Position numbers and translations under genes: made by a program. A stretch of 33,870 nucleotides of DNA from Bacteroidales bacterium (GTDB lineage Bacteria > Bacteroidota > Bacteroidia > Bacteroidales > Bacteroidaceae): positions 1 to 33,870 of the forward strand of contig JALEZQ010000004.1 of assembly GCA_022772475.1 (NCBI GenBank), written 5' to 3'. A model generated the notes under the pieces. The model was not told where the DNA came from, searched no databases, and was given only the letters and a program-made list of their open reading frames with translations. Of the stretch, positions 5,883 through 15,468 are shown piece by piece; the first letter of the stretch is position 1; every line of letters starts with the position of its first letter.

Positions 5883-7028
5883 TCAGTCCATGCGGTCGCG
5901 GTAGTCTTCGTAGGTATAGGTGCGCAGGGTTTCGACGGTGCCGTCGCTGTGGAGCATGGCCAGGGCGGGGTGGGGGATGCCGTTGAACATGTTGGTCTTG
6001 ACCGTCGTATAGTGTATCATGTCCTCGAAGATGATGGTGTCGCCGGGGACCAGCGGGGCGTCAAACTGCCAGTAGCCCATGAAGTCGCCCGAGAGGCACG
6101 AGTTGCCGCCGAGGCGATAGACGCAGGCTTCGGTTTCGTGTCCCGCGGCATCGTCGTCGGCCAGGGTGCGTGCCCCGCGTACGGCGGGATGGTAGGGCAT
6201 TTCCAGGCAGTCTGGCATGTGGCAGGTGAAACTGACGTTGAGCAGGGCCGTCTTGATGCCGCTGTTTTCTACAATATCTACCACCGAAGCCACCAGCGGC
6301 CCTGTCTGCCAGGCGAAGGCGGAGCCGGGCTCCAGGAGGATGCGCAGGTGGGGATAGCGTCGGTGCAGGCCGCGCAGCGTGTCGATGAGCAGGGAGACGT
6401 TATAGTCCTTGCGGGTGACCAGGTGGCCGCCGCCCAGATTGAGCCATTCTATCTGACTGAACCAGCGGCCGAACTGCGCCTCGAGGTGCTCGAGCGAGCG
6501 CACCAGGGCTTCGGCGCTGCTCTCGCAGTGGTTGTGGCAGTGGAAGCCGCGGATGCCTTCGGGTAGGCTGTCGCCGAGTTGGTCGGGTGTGACGCCGAAG
6601 CGCGAACCGGGGGCGCAGGGGTTGTAGAGCAGGGTCTCGATCTCGCTGTAGCCGGGGTTGACGCGCAGGCCGCAGGAAATACCGCCGTGGACCTTCGTAT
6701 GGGGATAGAAGTGGGCGTACTGGCTCAGACTGTTGAAGGTGATGTGGCTGCTGCAGGCCAGGATAGTGTCAAAACTGCCCTCTTCGTAGGCCGGGCTGTA
6801 GGTGTGGGCTTTCGAGCCGAACTCCTCGTAAGCCAACCGGGCTTCGTAGGGCGACGAGGCAGTGGTTTGGGCGATGTATTCGCGGAAGATGGGGAAGGTC
6901 TTCCACAGGGCGAAGGCCTTGAAGGCGAGGATGAACTCTACGTCGGCCTCGCGGGCAATGTGCCGGATGAGTGCGAGGTTCTTCCGCAGTTTGTCTTCTT
7001 CTATGAGGTAGTAGGGGGTGGCTAACAT
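5883..7028 (-). CDS. nspC: Carboxynorspermidine decarboxylase
   Basis: A PLP-dependent decarboxylase of the alanine racemase fold III that turns carboxy(nor)spermidine into (nor)spermidine, the last step of the polyamine route in many Bacteroidetes. It has 381 residues, the family length. PLP Lys37 lies in ILAFKAFALW; the glycine-rich phosphate-binding stretch is LNLGGGH, and the C-terminal SCLSGDFMGYW supplies the active-site Cys and Asp of the family. The frame is open 23 codons upstream, but homologous sequence starts at MLATPYYLIEEDKL, so the start is 7028. No carboxyspermidine dehydrogenase gene is in the window. A 9-bp hairpin (7052-7094) lies just upstream. Confidence 0.9.
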   Translation of the reverse strand: MLATPYYLIEEDKLRKNLALIRHIAREADVEFILAFKAFALWKTFPIFREYIAQTTASSPYEARLAYEEFGSKAHTYSPAYEEGSFDTILACSSHITFNSLSQYAHFYPHTKVHGGISCGLRVNPGYSEIETLLYNPCAPGSRFGVTPDQLGDSLPEGIRGFHCHNHCESSAEALVRSLEHLEAQFGRWFSQIEWLNLGGGHLVTRKDYNVSLLIDTLRGLHRRYPHLRILLEPGSAFAWQTGPLVASVVDIVENSGIKTALLNVSFTCHMPDCLEMPYHPAVRGARTLADDDAAGHETEACVYRLGGNSCLSGDFMGYWQFDAPLVPGDTIIFEDMIHYTTVKTNMFNGIPHPALAMLHSDGTVETLRTYTYEDYRDRMD

Positions 7029-7051
7029 GCTGTGGGGAGAGAGGTTACAAT

Positions 7052-7094
7052 GACGGATGGAGCAGGTGAACACGAGCCATCTGTCCCATCCGTC
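7052..7094 (-). other. Hairpin upstream of nspC
   Basis: GACGGATGG (7052-7060) and CCATCCGTC (7086-7094) form a perfect 9-bp stem with a 25-nt loop, in the 151-nt gap between the DUF1015 gene and nspC. No T-run follows, so a leader structure is likelier than a terminator. Function unknown. Confidence 0.4.
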
Positions 7095-7179
7095 CAATAG
7101 TGTTGTCTTTATTGCTTTGTGGTGAGGGGGTGCTTTTTACGGAGGAGTTGTTTTCTACTACAATCCATGTGTGCAGCCC

Positions 7180-8418
7180 TTACGACAGTTTGTGAATCAC
7201 CAGTCCGCTGCGCAGTTTGGGTTCAAACCATGTGGCCTTGGGCGGCATGATGTTGCCGCTGTCAGCGATGTCCATGATTTGCTGCATGCTGACGGGATAG
7301 AGCGCCAGGGCCATCTTCATCTCGCCGCTATCTACGCGGCGCTTCAGTTCTTCAAGGCCGCGCAGGCCGCCGACGAAGTCGATGCGCTTGTCGCTGCGCA
7401 GGTCCTTGATGCCCAGGATGGCGTCGAGGATGAGGCGCGAGGAGATGTCCACGTCAAGCACGCCAATGGGGTCGCTCTCGTCATAGGTGCCGGGCTTGGC
7501 TTTGAGGCTGTACCATACGCCCTCGAGATAGAGGGAAAATTCGTGGAGTTCGGCGGGGTGGTAGGGGGCATTGCTGCCTTTGGCTTCGACGATGAAGTTT
7601 TCAGCCAACTTCTCCAGGAAGGCCTTGGGCGACAAGCCGTTCAGGTCTTTGACCACGCGGTTGTAGTCGAGGATGGTCAGTTGGTCGGCGGGGAAGCAGA
7701 CGGCCATGTAGTAGTCGTGCTCTCCATGCCCTTCGGCCGCAATCTTTTCGGCGCCGACGCGTGCGGCGGCAGCCGAGCGGTGGTGGCCGTCGGCGATGTA
7801 GAGGGCGTCCATCTTGGCAAATTCCTCGGTGATGGTGGCCTTGTCGGCAGCGTCAGAGATGACCCAGAACTTGTGGCCGAAGCCGTCGATGGGCGCGATG
7901 AAATCGTAAAGAGGCTTCGTGGCCGCATAGCGAGCGATGAGTGCCTGGAGCACGTCGTTGCCCTTGTAGGCCAGGAAGACCGGCTCAATGTTGGCGTTGG
8001 TCACGCTGACGTGGCGCATGCGGTCGTCCTCCTTGTCGCGGCGGGTCAGTTCGTGCTTCTTGATGACGCCGTTCATGTAGTCTTCGACGTGGGCACAGAC
8101 CACCAGACCGTACTGCGTGCGGCCATTCATCGTCTGGGCGTAGAGGTAGTAGTTCTCCTCCTCATCCTGCACCAGCCAGCCCTCCTTTTGGAATTTGGCA
8201 AACTGCTCGGCGGCGCAGTCGTACACGCGCGGGTCGTATTCGCTGGTGCCTTCGGGGAAGTTGATTTCCGGCTTGATGATGTGGTAGAGCGACTTCTCGT
8301 TGCTGCCGGCTTCGGCGCGAGCCTCTTCCGAGTCGAGCACGTCATAAGGGCGGCTTTCTACGGCCTCGACCAGGTCCACTGGCGGGCGTATGCCTTTGAA
8401 AGGTTTTATGCGGGGCAT
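7180..8418 (-). CDS. DUF1015 family protein, serine-operon associated
   Basis: A conserved protein of unknown biochemical role, 412 residues, the usual length. It opens MPRIKPFKGIRPP and has the family YIADGHHRSAAA motif near residue 210, suggesting a metal- or phosphate-binding active site; PFKG and RPYDV (residues 24-28) are also characteristic. It starts 82 bp downstream of serA on the same strand. Gene order serC-serA-DUF1015 is, as I recall, common in Bacteroidales, so a link to serine or phosphoserine metabolism is an inference from context. No signal peptide or membrane segment is seen. Confidence 0.85.
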   Translation of the reverse strand: MPRIKPFKGIRPPVDLVEAVESRPYDVLDSEEARAEAGSNEKSLYHIIKPEINFPEGTSEYDPRVYDCAAEQFAKFQKEGWLVQDEEENYYLYAQTMNGRTQYGLVVCAHVEDYMNGVIKKHELTRRDKEDDRMRHVSVTNANIEPVFLAYKGNDVLQALIARYAATKPLYDFIAPIDGFGHKFWVISDAADKATITEEFAKMDALYIADGHHRSAAAARVGAEKIAAEGHGEHDYYMAVCFPADQLTILDYNRVVKDLNGLSPKAFLEKLAENFIVEAKGSNAPYHPAELHEFSLYLEGVWYSLKAKPGTYDESDPIGVLDVDISSRLILDAILGIKDLRSDKRIDFVGGLRGLEELKRRVDSGEMKMALALYPVSMQQIMDIADSGNIMPPKATWFEPKLRSGLVIHKLS

Positions 8419-8500
8419 GGTGTGTTTTCCTTTTGAGGCGGGTAGGGCAGTGATGTCCTCCCCACCGTGGTGTAAGTATTAAGATTGGGCCGTTTCGTGA

Positions 8501-9421
8501 TTAGTGGTTAACCTGGCATTTCTTGACGCCGTCTTCGATGAAATCTACGATTTCCTGGGCAGCGGCCAGGCCGGCGTTGATGTTGGCTTCGGCTGTCTGT
8601 GCGCCCATCTTCTTGGGTGTGAAGACGTAGCGGTCGCCCAGTTTCTCTACGGCCTCGTCGTGGCGCTTCATCTTGATGTCGGTGATGTAGCGCAGGTCCT
8701 GGCGTTCCTCCATGGCCTTGAGCAGTCCTTCCTCGTCGATGACCTCGGCGCGGGCCGTGTTGACCAGGATGGAGTTGGGCTTCATGCACATCAGTTGGTC
8801 GTAGCCGATGCTGCCGATGGTCTGCGGCGTGGCGGGGCAGTGGAGGCTGACGATGTCGTTGTAGTGGAAGAGGGCCTCGAGCGATTCGTGCACGTGGAAG
8901 CCGGCGTCGATGATTTTCTGCGGGCGGTTGAGCGGCGAGTAACTCGATACGTCCATGCCCATGCCTTTGGCGATGCGGGCCACGTTCTGGGCCACGGCGC
9001 CGAAGGCCATCAGACCCATCTTCTTGCCCATCAGTTCGCTGCCCGACTTACCGTTGAAGCGCTGGCGCATGGTGTAGATGAGTAGACCGATGACCAGTTC
9101 GGCCACGGCGTTGGCGTTCTGCCCCGGCGTGTTCATCACCACGATTTTGCGGGCCGTGGCGGCAGCCAGATCGATGTTGTCGTAGCCTGCGCCGGCGCGG
9201 ACGATGATTTTCAGTTCGGGGGCAGCGTCCATCACCTCGGCGTCGATGATGTCGGAGCGTACGATGAGGCCCTGGCAGTCGGCCACAGCGGCCAAAAGCT
9301 GTGCCTTTTCGGTGTACTTCTCCAGTGTTTCGCAGGCATAGCCTGCCATATCGAATGTCTCCTTGATGCCCTTGACGGCTACGGGAGCAAAGGGCTTTTC
9401 GGTGGCTATGAGTACTTTCAT
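8501..9421 (-). CDS. serA: D-3-phosphoglycerate dehydrogenase, short form without ACT domain
   Basis: Oxidises 3-phosphoglycerate to 3-phosphohydroxypyruvate, the first step of serine synthesis. At 306 residues it lacks the C-terminal ACT domain that gives serine feedback in the 410-residue E. coli enzyme. Substrate-side motifs are present (RAGAGYDNID at 75-84, NTPGQNANAVAE at 97-108) and the active-site Arg is R224 in NTAR. Two key motifs are off consensus. The nucleotide-binding GxGxxG reads MAFGAVAQ (138-145), keeping only one Gly, and the catalytic His of TPHxG is Lys270 in TPKKMGAQ. I recall TPKKMGAQ in other Bacteroidales SerA, so this looks like a lineage variant, not decay. The start at 9421 is set by homology; the frame is open 39 codons upstream. 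Confidence 0.9.
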   Translation of the reverse strand: MKVLIATEKPFAPVAVKGIKETFDMAGYACETLEKYTEKAQLLAAVADCQGLIVRSDIIDAEVMDAAPELKIIVRAGAGYDNIDLAAATARKIVVMNTPGQNANAVAELVIGLLIYTMRQRFNGKSGSELMGKKMGLMAFGAVAQNVARIAKGMGMDVSSYSPLNRPQKIIDAGFHVHESLEALFHYNDIVSLHCPATPQTIGSIGYDQLMCMKPNSILVNTARAEVIDEEGLLKAMEERQDLRYITDIKMKRHDEAVEKLGDRYVFTPKKMGAQTAEANINAGLAAAQEIVDFIEDGVKKCQVNH

Positions 9422-9509
9422 GGGGTTGGTGTTGAAATGTAGGGCAGGGCGTTGTGACGGCTGCGTTGGTCGTTGCGCCCTCCCTTGGGAATATACATTA
9501 TATATAATA

Positions 9510-9554
9510 AGGAATAGGGAACAGGCTGCGCGGGGCATTCTGTTCTCTATTCCT
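9510..9554 (-). terminator. Hairpin between serC and serA, possible attenuator
   Basis: AGGAATAGGGAACAG (9510-9524) and CTGTTCTCTATTCCT (9540-9554) pair over 15 bp with one mismatch. On the minus strand it is followed by TATTATATATAATG. It starts 16 bp after the serC stop, so it may tune expression of serA relative to serC. Confidence 0.55.
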
Positions 9555-9570
9555 ATGGTTGTATCTTGGA

Positions 9571-10641
9571 TTAGTGGGCGGCTTCAAATTCCTTCATGCA
9601 ATCTACCAGCGCCTGCACGCCTTCGAGCGGCATGGCGTTGTAGCACGAGGCGCGGAATCCGCCGACGGAGCGGTGACCCTTGATGCCGCTCATGCCGCGC
9701 TCGGTGGCAAACTTCATGAAGTCGGCTTCGAGATCCTTGTATTCGTCGGCCATGACGAAGCAGATGTTCATGTACGAGCGGTCTTCTACGGCCGTCACCG
9801 TGGCGCGGAACAGTTTGTTGCGGTCAATCTCGCCGTAGAGCAGGTCGGCGCGCTCCTTGGCACGGCGCGCCATTTCGGCTACGCCGCCGCACTTCTTGAT
9901 CCACTTCAGCGTCTGCAGGGCGCAGTAGATAGGCACTACGGGCGGCGTGTTGAACATCGAGCCCTTATCGACATGCGTGCGGTAGTCGAGCATCGTGGGA
10001 ATGGCGCGGCTCACCTTGCCGAGCAGTTCTTCCTTGACAATGACGAAGGTTACGCCGGCCATGGAGAGGTTCTTCTGTGCACCGCCGTAAATCAGGCCGT
10101 ACTTGCTCACGTCGATGGGGCGCGAGAAGATGTCGGACGACATGTCGGCCACCAGAGGTACGGGGCTGTCCAGATCTTCGTGCAGTTCGGTGCCGTAGAT
10201 GGTGTTGTTCGTCGTGATATGGAAATAGTCTGCATCCGAAGGGATGACATAGTCTTTGGGGATGAAGGTGTAGTTGGCGTCGGCCGACGAAGCCACTTCT
10301 ACCACTTCGCCGAAGAGTTTGGCTTCCTTGAGCGCCTTCTTAGCCCATACGCCGGTGTTCAGATAGGCGGCCTTCTTTTCCAGAAGGTTAAAGGGCACCA
10401 TGCAGAACTGTGTGCTGGCGCCGCCGCCAACGAAGAGCACCGAGTAGCCTTCGGGGATGTTCAGCAGTTCTTTGAACAGGGCCTGAGCCTCATCCATAAC
10501 GGCCTGAAATTCTTTCGTGCGGTGGCTGATTTCCATCAGCGAGAGTCCCATACCTTGAAATTCTACCTGGGCTTCAGCCGTGGCTTTCATCACTTCCTGC
10601 GGGAGAATGGAAGGTCCCGCGCCAAAATTGTATTTCTTCAT
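9571..10641 (-). CDS. serC: Phosphoserine aminotransferase
   Basis: A PLP enzyme converting 3-phosphohydroxypyruvate plus glutamate to phosphoserine; it can also serve pyridoxal synthesis. The 356-residue protein opens [13 protein letters not shown], carries [10 protein letters not shown] (70-79), and has PLP Lys190 in [12 protein letters not shown]. The C-terminal [17 protein letters not shown] is the phosphate-binding end. The open frame runs nine codons upstream, but [10 protein letters not shown] is the conserved N-terminus, so the start is 10641. It is first in the serC-serA-DUF1015 block, with a likely promoter at 10829-10859 and a leader of about 180 nt. Confidence 0.95.
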   Translation of the reverse strand: MKKYNFGAGPSILPQEVMKATAEAQVEFQGMGLSLMEISHRTKEFQAVMDEAQALFKELLNIPEGYSVLFVGGGASTQFCMVPFNLLEKKAAYLNTGVWAKKALKEAKLFGEVVEVASSADANYTFIPKDYVIPSDADYFHITTNNTIYGTELHEDLDSPVPLVADMSSDIFSRPIDVSKYGLIYGGAQKNLSMAGVTFVIVKEELLGKVSRAIPTMLDYRTHVDKGSMFNTPPVVPIYCALQTLKWIKKCGGVAEMARRAKERADLLYGEIDRNKLFRATVTAVEDRSYMNICFVMADEYKDLEADFMKFATERGMSGIKGHRSVGGFRASCYNAMPLEGVQALVDCMKEFEAAH

Positions 10642-10828
10642 GGCGATAGATTTTGGGGTGGATGGCAAACGCCTGACTCTTGGCAGTCCATGCCTCCTAT
10701 ACTGCGTTCTGCAATGAGGCGGGCATGGGCGGTGCGGCTTTTGTCTTTACCACCTTGTTTAAGATAAACATCGCGGCTGTGGCCTTTGTAGCCCGAACCG
10801 CGTATGCGTTGCATAGGGTTTTACTCCG

Positions 10829-10859
10829 CGAATGTATGGAAAACTTTTTAGTTGTACAA
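10829..10859 (-). promoter_or_regulatory. Likely promoter of serC-serA
   Basis: On the minus strand TTG (10857-10859), a 20-bp gap, then TACATTCG (10829-10836), one base off TAnnTTTG. The leader of about 180 nt to the serC start shows no structure that I recognise. Confidence 0.5.
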
Positions 10860-11026
10860 AAATTCTTGTCACATTTTTGTTTATGCCGCCCATGTTGTCC
10901 GCTCTTGTCCACTCTAAAGTGATGCTGACTCTACGGACAGCGTAGCCGAATTATACCGCGCCCTTGGTTACACCCCGATGCCCTTCAGGCGCTATCACAT
11001 CCAATCCTCCAATCCGTCCCCTGAAG

Positions 11027-11083
11027 AATCTGTAGTGCCCACGCGAAATTTTTAAAACGCAACTGCATGACATACAAATTTTT
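11027..11083 (+). repeat. Dispersed intergenic repeat, copy B
   Basis: Starts AATCTGTAGTGCCCACGCGA and aligns with 1111-1168 in the same orientation, with one gap. The rest of 10860-11110 shows no gene. Confidence 0.6.
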
Positions 11084-11121
11084 CAAGAGAACGAATAGTT
11101 AGATAGAATATCCTACGAAGA

Positions 11122-11165
11122 AAAAGAGTTGGCCAGCAATCACAATGTTGCTGTCCAACTCTTTT
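11122..11165 (-). terminator. Terminator after tRNA-Pro
   Basis: AAAAGAGTTGG (11122-11132) pairs with CCAACTCTTTT (11155-11165), and CAGCAA (11134-11139) with TTGCTG (11148-11153): 17 bp with one mismatch. On the minus strand TTTTTCTTC follows. The A-rich other arm makes it potentially bidirectional. Confidence 0.85.
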
Positions 11166-11173
11166 GCCGTATG

Positions 11174-11247
<74 letters not shown>

Positions 11248-11253
11248 AAAAGT

Positions 11254-11285
11254 TATGGTCCGCACTGCATGTTGTGCGGACCATA
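11254..11285 (-). terminator. Perfect 12-bp hairpin between the two tRNA genes
   Basis: TATGGTCCGCAC (11254-11265) and GTGCGGACCATA (11274-11285) with an 8-nt loop. On the minus strand ACTTTTC follows, so it could end tRNA-Thr transcription. Alternatively it may be a processing signal in a shared precursor, since no separate tRNA-Pro promoter is seen in the short gap. Confidence 0.65.
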
Positions 11286-11301
11286 GCCACTTGTTATTTT
11301 G

Positions 11302-11374
11302 AGCCTCTTGTCGGACTCGAACCAACGACCCCGAGATTACAAATCACGTGCTCTACCAACTGAGCTAAAGAGGC
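11302..11374 (-). tRNA. tRNA-Thr (anticodon TGT)
   Basis: A 73-nt cloverleaf on the minus strand: acceptor GCCTCTT/AAGAGGC, D-stem GCTC/GAGC, anticodon loop TTTGTAA (TGT), T-arm GTTGG-TTCGAGT-CCGAC, discriminator T, no encoded CCA. The anticodon stem CGTGA/TCTCG has a T-T mismatch at the middle pair (29-41). It decodes ACA and probably other Thr codons. Confidence 0.96.
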
Positions 11375-11487
11375 GGGTGGGTAAGCTCTCTGCATCGCGC
11401 CGCTACAACTTTCTACCTTTGCTGCGGTCAAGCCCTGGAGGATTTGAAAGGAGCTGGCCGTGCAGCACTTACCCATAAATTCGAGTG

Positions 11488-11517
11488 CAAAAGTAGTGCT
11501 TTATTTCTATTGGGCAA
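11488..11517 (-). promoter_or_regulatory. Promoter of the tRNA-Thr/tRNA-Pro unit
   Basis: On the minus strand TTG (11515-11517), 19 bp, then TACTTTTG (11488-11495). The leader to tRNA-Thr is about 105 nt and is bracketed by CTTACCCA (11468-11475) and TGGGTAAG (11378-11385), a perfect 8-bp inverted pair that could close it as one domain. Confidence 0.7.
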
Positions 11518-11581
11518 AATATTTCCCCCACTTTTTCACGGGTTGCAGTCCCGATGGTTCACCGAAAGTTCCCGAAAGTTC

Positions 11582-11604
11582 GCCGACGGTCACCGACCGT
11601 CGGC
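11582..11604 (-). terminator. Terminator after the BASS transporter gene
   Basis: GCCGACGGTC (11582-11591), loop ACC, GACCGTCGGC (11595-11604): a perfect 10-bp stem only a few bases after the stop. On the minus strand it is followed by two direct copies of GAACTTTCGG (11561-11580) in place of a plain T-run. Confidence 0.65.
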
Positions 11605-11608
11605 GCCG

Positions 11609-12583
11609 TTAAAGCCGGTCGGGTACCTGCCTTTCGGGGTGCTTGCGCTGCTGGTAGAGTTGCCAACTGTTGAAGATGTTGTGCCATACGCTGTAGAAAC
11701 CACCAGCGACGGTGCTCACGGGGGTGAGGAAGGTGTAGCCCATCCAGATGGCAAACATGGTGTTCTTTTGGCCCAGGCTTTGTCCGGCGGCAATGGGGCA
11801 GCCGTAACGACGGCCTATCCAACGGCCGAAGGCAAACTGGATGGCGCAACAGAAGAGGCTGGCCAGGGCGATGCCCGTCAGCAGCGGCCAGCCGATATGG
11901 CTGCCCACGAGGCTACGGGTGGTGACGGCGATGGCTAACGATAGGGAGACGCACCAGATATAAAAGGCCAGGTCACGCACTGAGGTGATGGCCCGACAGA
12001 GGCGCGGCAGATAGTGGCGGACGATGGTGGCGGCTACGAGGGGCAGGATGAGGATGGGGAAGACCTTGGCGCAGATGAGGAGGAACGAACTGACGAAGGT
12101 CATGCCGGGTTGTGGGTGGGTCAAGGGAATCAGCAGGGGGATGAGGATGGCCACGCAGAGGTTGATGACAAGGGTGTAGGCCGTGAGGCCGGCGGCATTG
12201 CCACCCAGTTTGCCCGTGATGACGGCGCCGGCGGCGGCTGTGGGACAGATGATGCTCAATATGGCGCCCTCGACCACCACGCCGTAGGATAGGTGAGGAC
12301 AGAGGATGAGCCACAGGCAGAGCAGGGTGAAGATGACCGACTGAAAGGCTACCAGCCACCAATGCCAGCGGCAGGGGCGCAGGGCTCTGAGGTCAACCTT
12401 GCAGAAGGCGATGAACAGCATGCAGAAGATGAGCAGCGGCTGAATGAACGATACGGCCTGCATGACGGGGGCGCTGTAGGACGCAAGCCCGGGCACGTTG
12501 TGGCAGAACAGATAGGTAGAGGCTCCAATGGTCATGGCGATGGCCAACGTCCAGTCTTTGAGAAAACGAAGTATGGCTGACAT
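11609..12583 (-). CDS. BASS-family (bile acid:Na+ symporter-like) transporter
   Basis: An inner-membrane secondary transporter of unknown substrate, 324 residues with about nine or ten hydrophobic helices. The pattern ICPTAAAGAVITGKLGGNAAG near residues 115-135 and GQSLGQKNTMFAIWMG near 265-280 matches the two crossover motifs of the BASS fold (the second resembling the E-x-x-x-Q-N region). Bile acid itself is not implied; relatives move organic acids and other anions. The frame is open 14 codons upstream, but MSAILRFLKDWTLAIA is the more natural membrane-protein start. It follows uvrB by 73 bp and ends at a terminator. Confidence 0.75.
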   Translation of the reverse strand: MSAILRFLKDWTLAIAMTIGASTYLFCHNVPGLASYSAPVMQAVSFIQPLLIFCMLFIAFCKVDLRALRPCRWHWWLVAFQSVIFTLLCLWLILCPHLSYGVVVEGAILSIICPTAAAGAVITGKLGGNAAGLTAYTLVINLCVAILIPLLIPLTHPQPGMTFVSSFLLICAKVFPILILPLVAATIVRHYLPRLCRAITSVRDLAFYIWCVSLSLAIAVTTRSLVGSHIGWPLLTGIALASLFCCAIQFAFGRWIGRRYGCPIAAGQSLGQKNTMFAIWMGYTFLTPVSTVAGGFYSVWHNIFNSWQLYQQRKHPERQVPDRL

Positions 12584-12656
12584 ACGTATGGAGAAAGATT
12601 GTAAGCCGGCAGTTGGGCCGGCCATGATAAATAGATATGAAAAAGTTCTGTGTGGT

Positions 12657-14696
<2,040 letters not shown>

Positions 14697-14727
14697 GGCG
14701 TGTGGTTGATGGCGTGATGAGCGGTGT

Positions 14728-15411
14728 TTATCTGTCTAAGCGGGGCGAGCGCCCGTCGATGACGTCGGGGTTGTCGTCGATAATGGGTAGGTCAGGCAGG
14801 GTGTCGGGGTCGTCGGGGTTGTCCGGCTTATCCGGCTTATCCGGGTTATCCGGATTGTCCGGGTTTTCCTCGTCGTTACCGAGCAGACTGTAGTATTCCA
14901 TCTTCTTTATGCCCTTTGTGCCGAAGTAGGTGGCCACTGCCCCTTCGATGACGATGGCGCAGCCCAGCAGTTCGGGATTATCGTAGAGGTTCAGTTCCTC
15001 GCGGCTGCCGTCCTTGGCGTCGAGGAGAATGGGGATGCAGCGCGCGACGTCCGTTTCGGCAGGCGTGTCGGCAATCAGCATGTTGGTGTTGGGTGCAGAT
15101 GGAGGACATTCAAAGCGGGCTTTGGAGAGCGTCGTCCCCGCTACGTAGCCTACGATATATCCCTTGACGCGCACCCAGTCGTCCACGCTGGCCCGGCTCA
15201 GCATTGCAGCCACACTCATCGTGTCGCCCTGCGTTTCTGTGCCCTGATTATTGTCGCCACCGCCGTTGTCGTCGCCGCTTTGGTCGCCGCCCTGCGGAGG
15301 TTTCGTGTTCTGGCCGCTGTCCGTTTCGGGCAGTTCTATCTTCCCGCAGGCCGAGAGGCCCGAAAGGAGGAGGCATAGCAAGCCGCAGAGCAGGAAAGCG
15401 TAGCGCGTCAT
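14728..15411 (-). CDS. Lipoprotein with DUF6359-like domain and Asn-Pro-Asp repeat tail
   Basis: Starts with a lipoprotein signal ending in the lipobox LSAC (Cys22), so it is probably anchored to the outer membrane. A low-complexity linker (GGDQSGDDNGGGDNNQG) follows. Then comes a folded domain from about residue 63 with VDDWVRVKGYIVGYVAGTTLS, the pattern of DUF6359, an OB-like domain of Bacteroidales surface proteins. The C-terminal third is a run of N-P-D, K-P-D and D-P-D triplets, encoded by 9-bp DNA repeats at about 14818-14866 that could change in number. It sits between metA and uvrB with short gaps. Function unknown. Confidence 0.7.
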   Translation of the reverse strand: MTRYAFLLCGLLCLLLSGLSACGKIELPETDSGQNTKPPQGGDQSGDDNGGGDNNQGTETQGDTMSVAAMLSRASVDDWVRVKGYIVGYVAGTTLSKARFECPPSAPNTNMLIADTPAETDVARCIPILLDAKDGSREELNLYDNPELLGCAIVIEGAVATYFGTKGIKKMEYYSLLGNDEENPDNPDNPDKPDKPDNPDDPDTLPDLPIIDDNPDVIDGRSPRLDR

Positions 15412-15468
15412 GGAAGTGGAGGGTTTGGGGTGAATGGGAGAGAGAAGAGGGAAGAAGTGGGAGACTGT

